Assembly: GCA_937934705.1 (NCBI GenBank)
Contig: CALGYY010000039.1
Location: forward strand, 1 to 6,796
Length of the DNA: 6,796 bases
Direction: 5' to 3'
From: an uncultured Bacteroidota bacterium
Lineage (GTDB): Bacteria > Bacteroidota > Bacteroidia > Bacteroidales > CAIWKO01
Part shown: positions 6,547 through 6,796 of the stretch, one piece after another
Layout of the letters: every line of letters starts with the position of its first letter
Numbering within the stretch: the stretch's first letter is position 1
Translations under genes and position numbers: made by a program
Notes under the pieces: model-generated
What the model was told of the DNA's origin: nothing
Database searches by the model: none
The model's input: only the letters and a program-made list of their open reading frames with translations

Positions 6547-6577
6547 TTGCAGGGTTCGGCGGGACTTTGTATCTTGC
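6547..6577 (+). promoter_or_regulatory. Candidate Bacteroidota-type promoter of the last gene
   Basis: In the 116-base gap after the second peptidase, TTG (6547-6549) is followed after 20 bases by TATCTTGC (6570-6577), which resembles the TAnnTTTG -7 box. Transcription would start near 6581, giving a leader of about 29 bases before the ATG at 6610. No convincing rho-independent terminator for the peptidase operon is visible in the gap. Confidence 0.5.
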
Positions 6578-6609
6578 ACCCTGAAAAACCTCATTAAACC
6601 CGCATAAAT

Positions 6610-6752
6610 ATGAGAAGATTATCCTTTTTTCTGACATTTCTGGCTTTATCTTCCATGATAGCCGTGGCACAGGACAGTACCTCTAATCCGGTTCAGGATC
6701 TGCTGGATGAACGTTTACCCTTTTATCAGGCATACACAGACGCCCGTGCGGG
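6610..6752 (+). CDS. Exported protein of unknown function, 3' end missing
   Basis: The ATG at 6610 opens a frame with a classic signal peptide: MRRLSFF, then a hydrophobic core, then A-V-A-Q, with cleavage likely near residue 20. About 27 mature residues follow, beginning DSTSNPVQDLLDERL. Only 47 complete codons are genomic. From base 6753 the sequence is sequencing adapter, and the apparent stop TAG at 6772-6774 is part of it, so the true protein is longer and its family cannot be judged. The gene has its own candidate promoter and lies on the same strand as the peptidase pair. Confidence 0.75.
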
Positions 6753-6796
6753 AGATCGGAAGAGCGTCGTGTAGGGAAAGAGTGTAGATCTCGGTG
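6753..6796. other. Illumina adapter sequence at the contig end (artefact)
   Basis: All 44 terminal bases match, from memory and without a mismatch, the reverse complement of the Illumina P5/TruSeq universal adapter, beginning AGATCGGAAGAGCGTCGTG and running through to the part that reads GATCTCGGTG. This is unremoved adapter from read-through of a short insert, not genomic DNA. Genomic sequence ends at 6752. Confidence 0.97.

Noticed and set aside
6610..6774. Complete 54-residue exported peptide
   Set aside because: The last codons and the stop belong to the sequencing adapter; only the part up to 6752 is genomic.

Overview
The window looks like a complete short contig (or its right end) from a member of the Bacteroidota, probably assembled from environmental or metagenomic reads. 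The lineage call rests on three things. Candidate promoters fit the Bacteroidota pattern (a TTG/TTTG-like -33 box, about 19-20 bases, then a TAnnTTTG-like -7 box). Shine-Dalgarno signals are weak or oddly spaced. Exported proteins have short signal peptides ending in A-Q. The DNA is of medium GC content. There is no rRNA, tRNA, CRISPR array, transposase or phage gene.

Layout. Bases 1-522 (+) hold the 3' part of a small exported protein of unknown function; its first codons lie off the left edge. It converges, with a 2-base gap, on a minus-strand operon that reads from right to left: a SixA-type histidine phosphatase (3578-4078), polyphosphate kinase 1 (1511-3574) and a short Ppx/GppA-family phosphatase (525-1415). 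This is a compact polyphosphate module: PPK1 makes polyphosphate through phosphohistidine intermediates, Ppx/GppA removes terminal phosphates from polyphosphate (or from pppGpp), and the SixA homologue belongs to a family that removes phosphate from histidine.

A 159-base divergent intergenic region (4079-4237) carries one candidate promoter for each direction and a small inverted repeat. To its right on the plus strand lie two tandem paralogous exported cysteine peptidases of the C1B (bleomycin hydrolase/aminopeptidase C) type, at 4238-5374 and 5405-6493. They are 30 bases apart and probably cotranscribed. Both keep the catalytic Cys, His and Asn and the oxyanion Gln. A third plus-strand gene starts at 6610 behind its own candidate promoter and encodes an exported protein cut off by the end of the contig.

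The last 44 bases (6753-6796) are not genomic: they match the reverse complement of the Illumina P5/TruSeq universal adapter. The stop codon that seems to end the last gene lies inside this adapter.

I did not find a clearly new biological system. The points most worth following are the coupling of a SixA phosphatase to PPK1, the duplicated exported C1B peptidases, and the adapter artefact.
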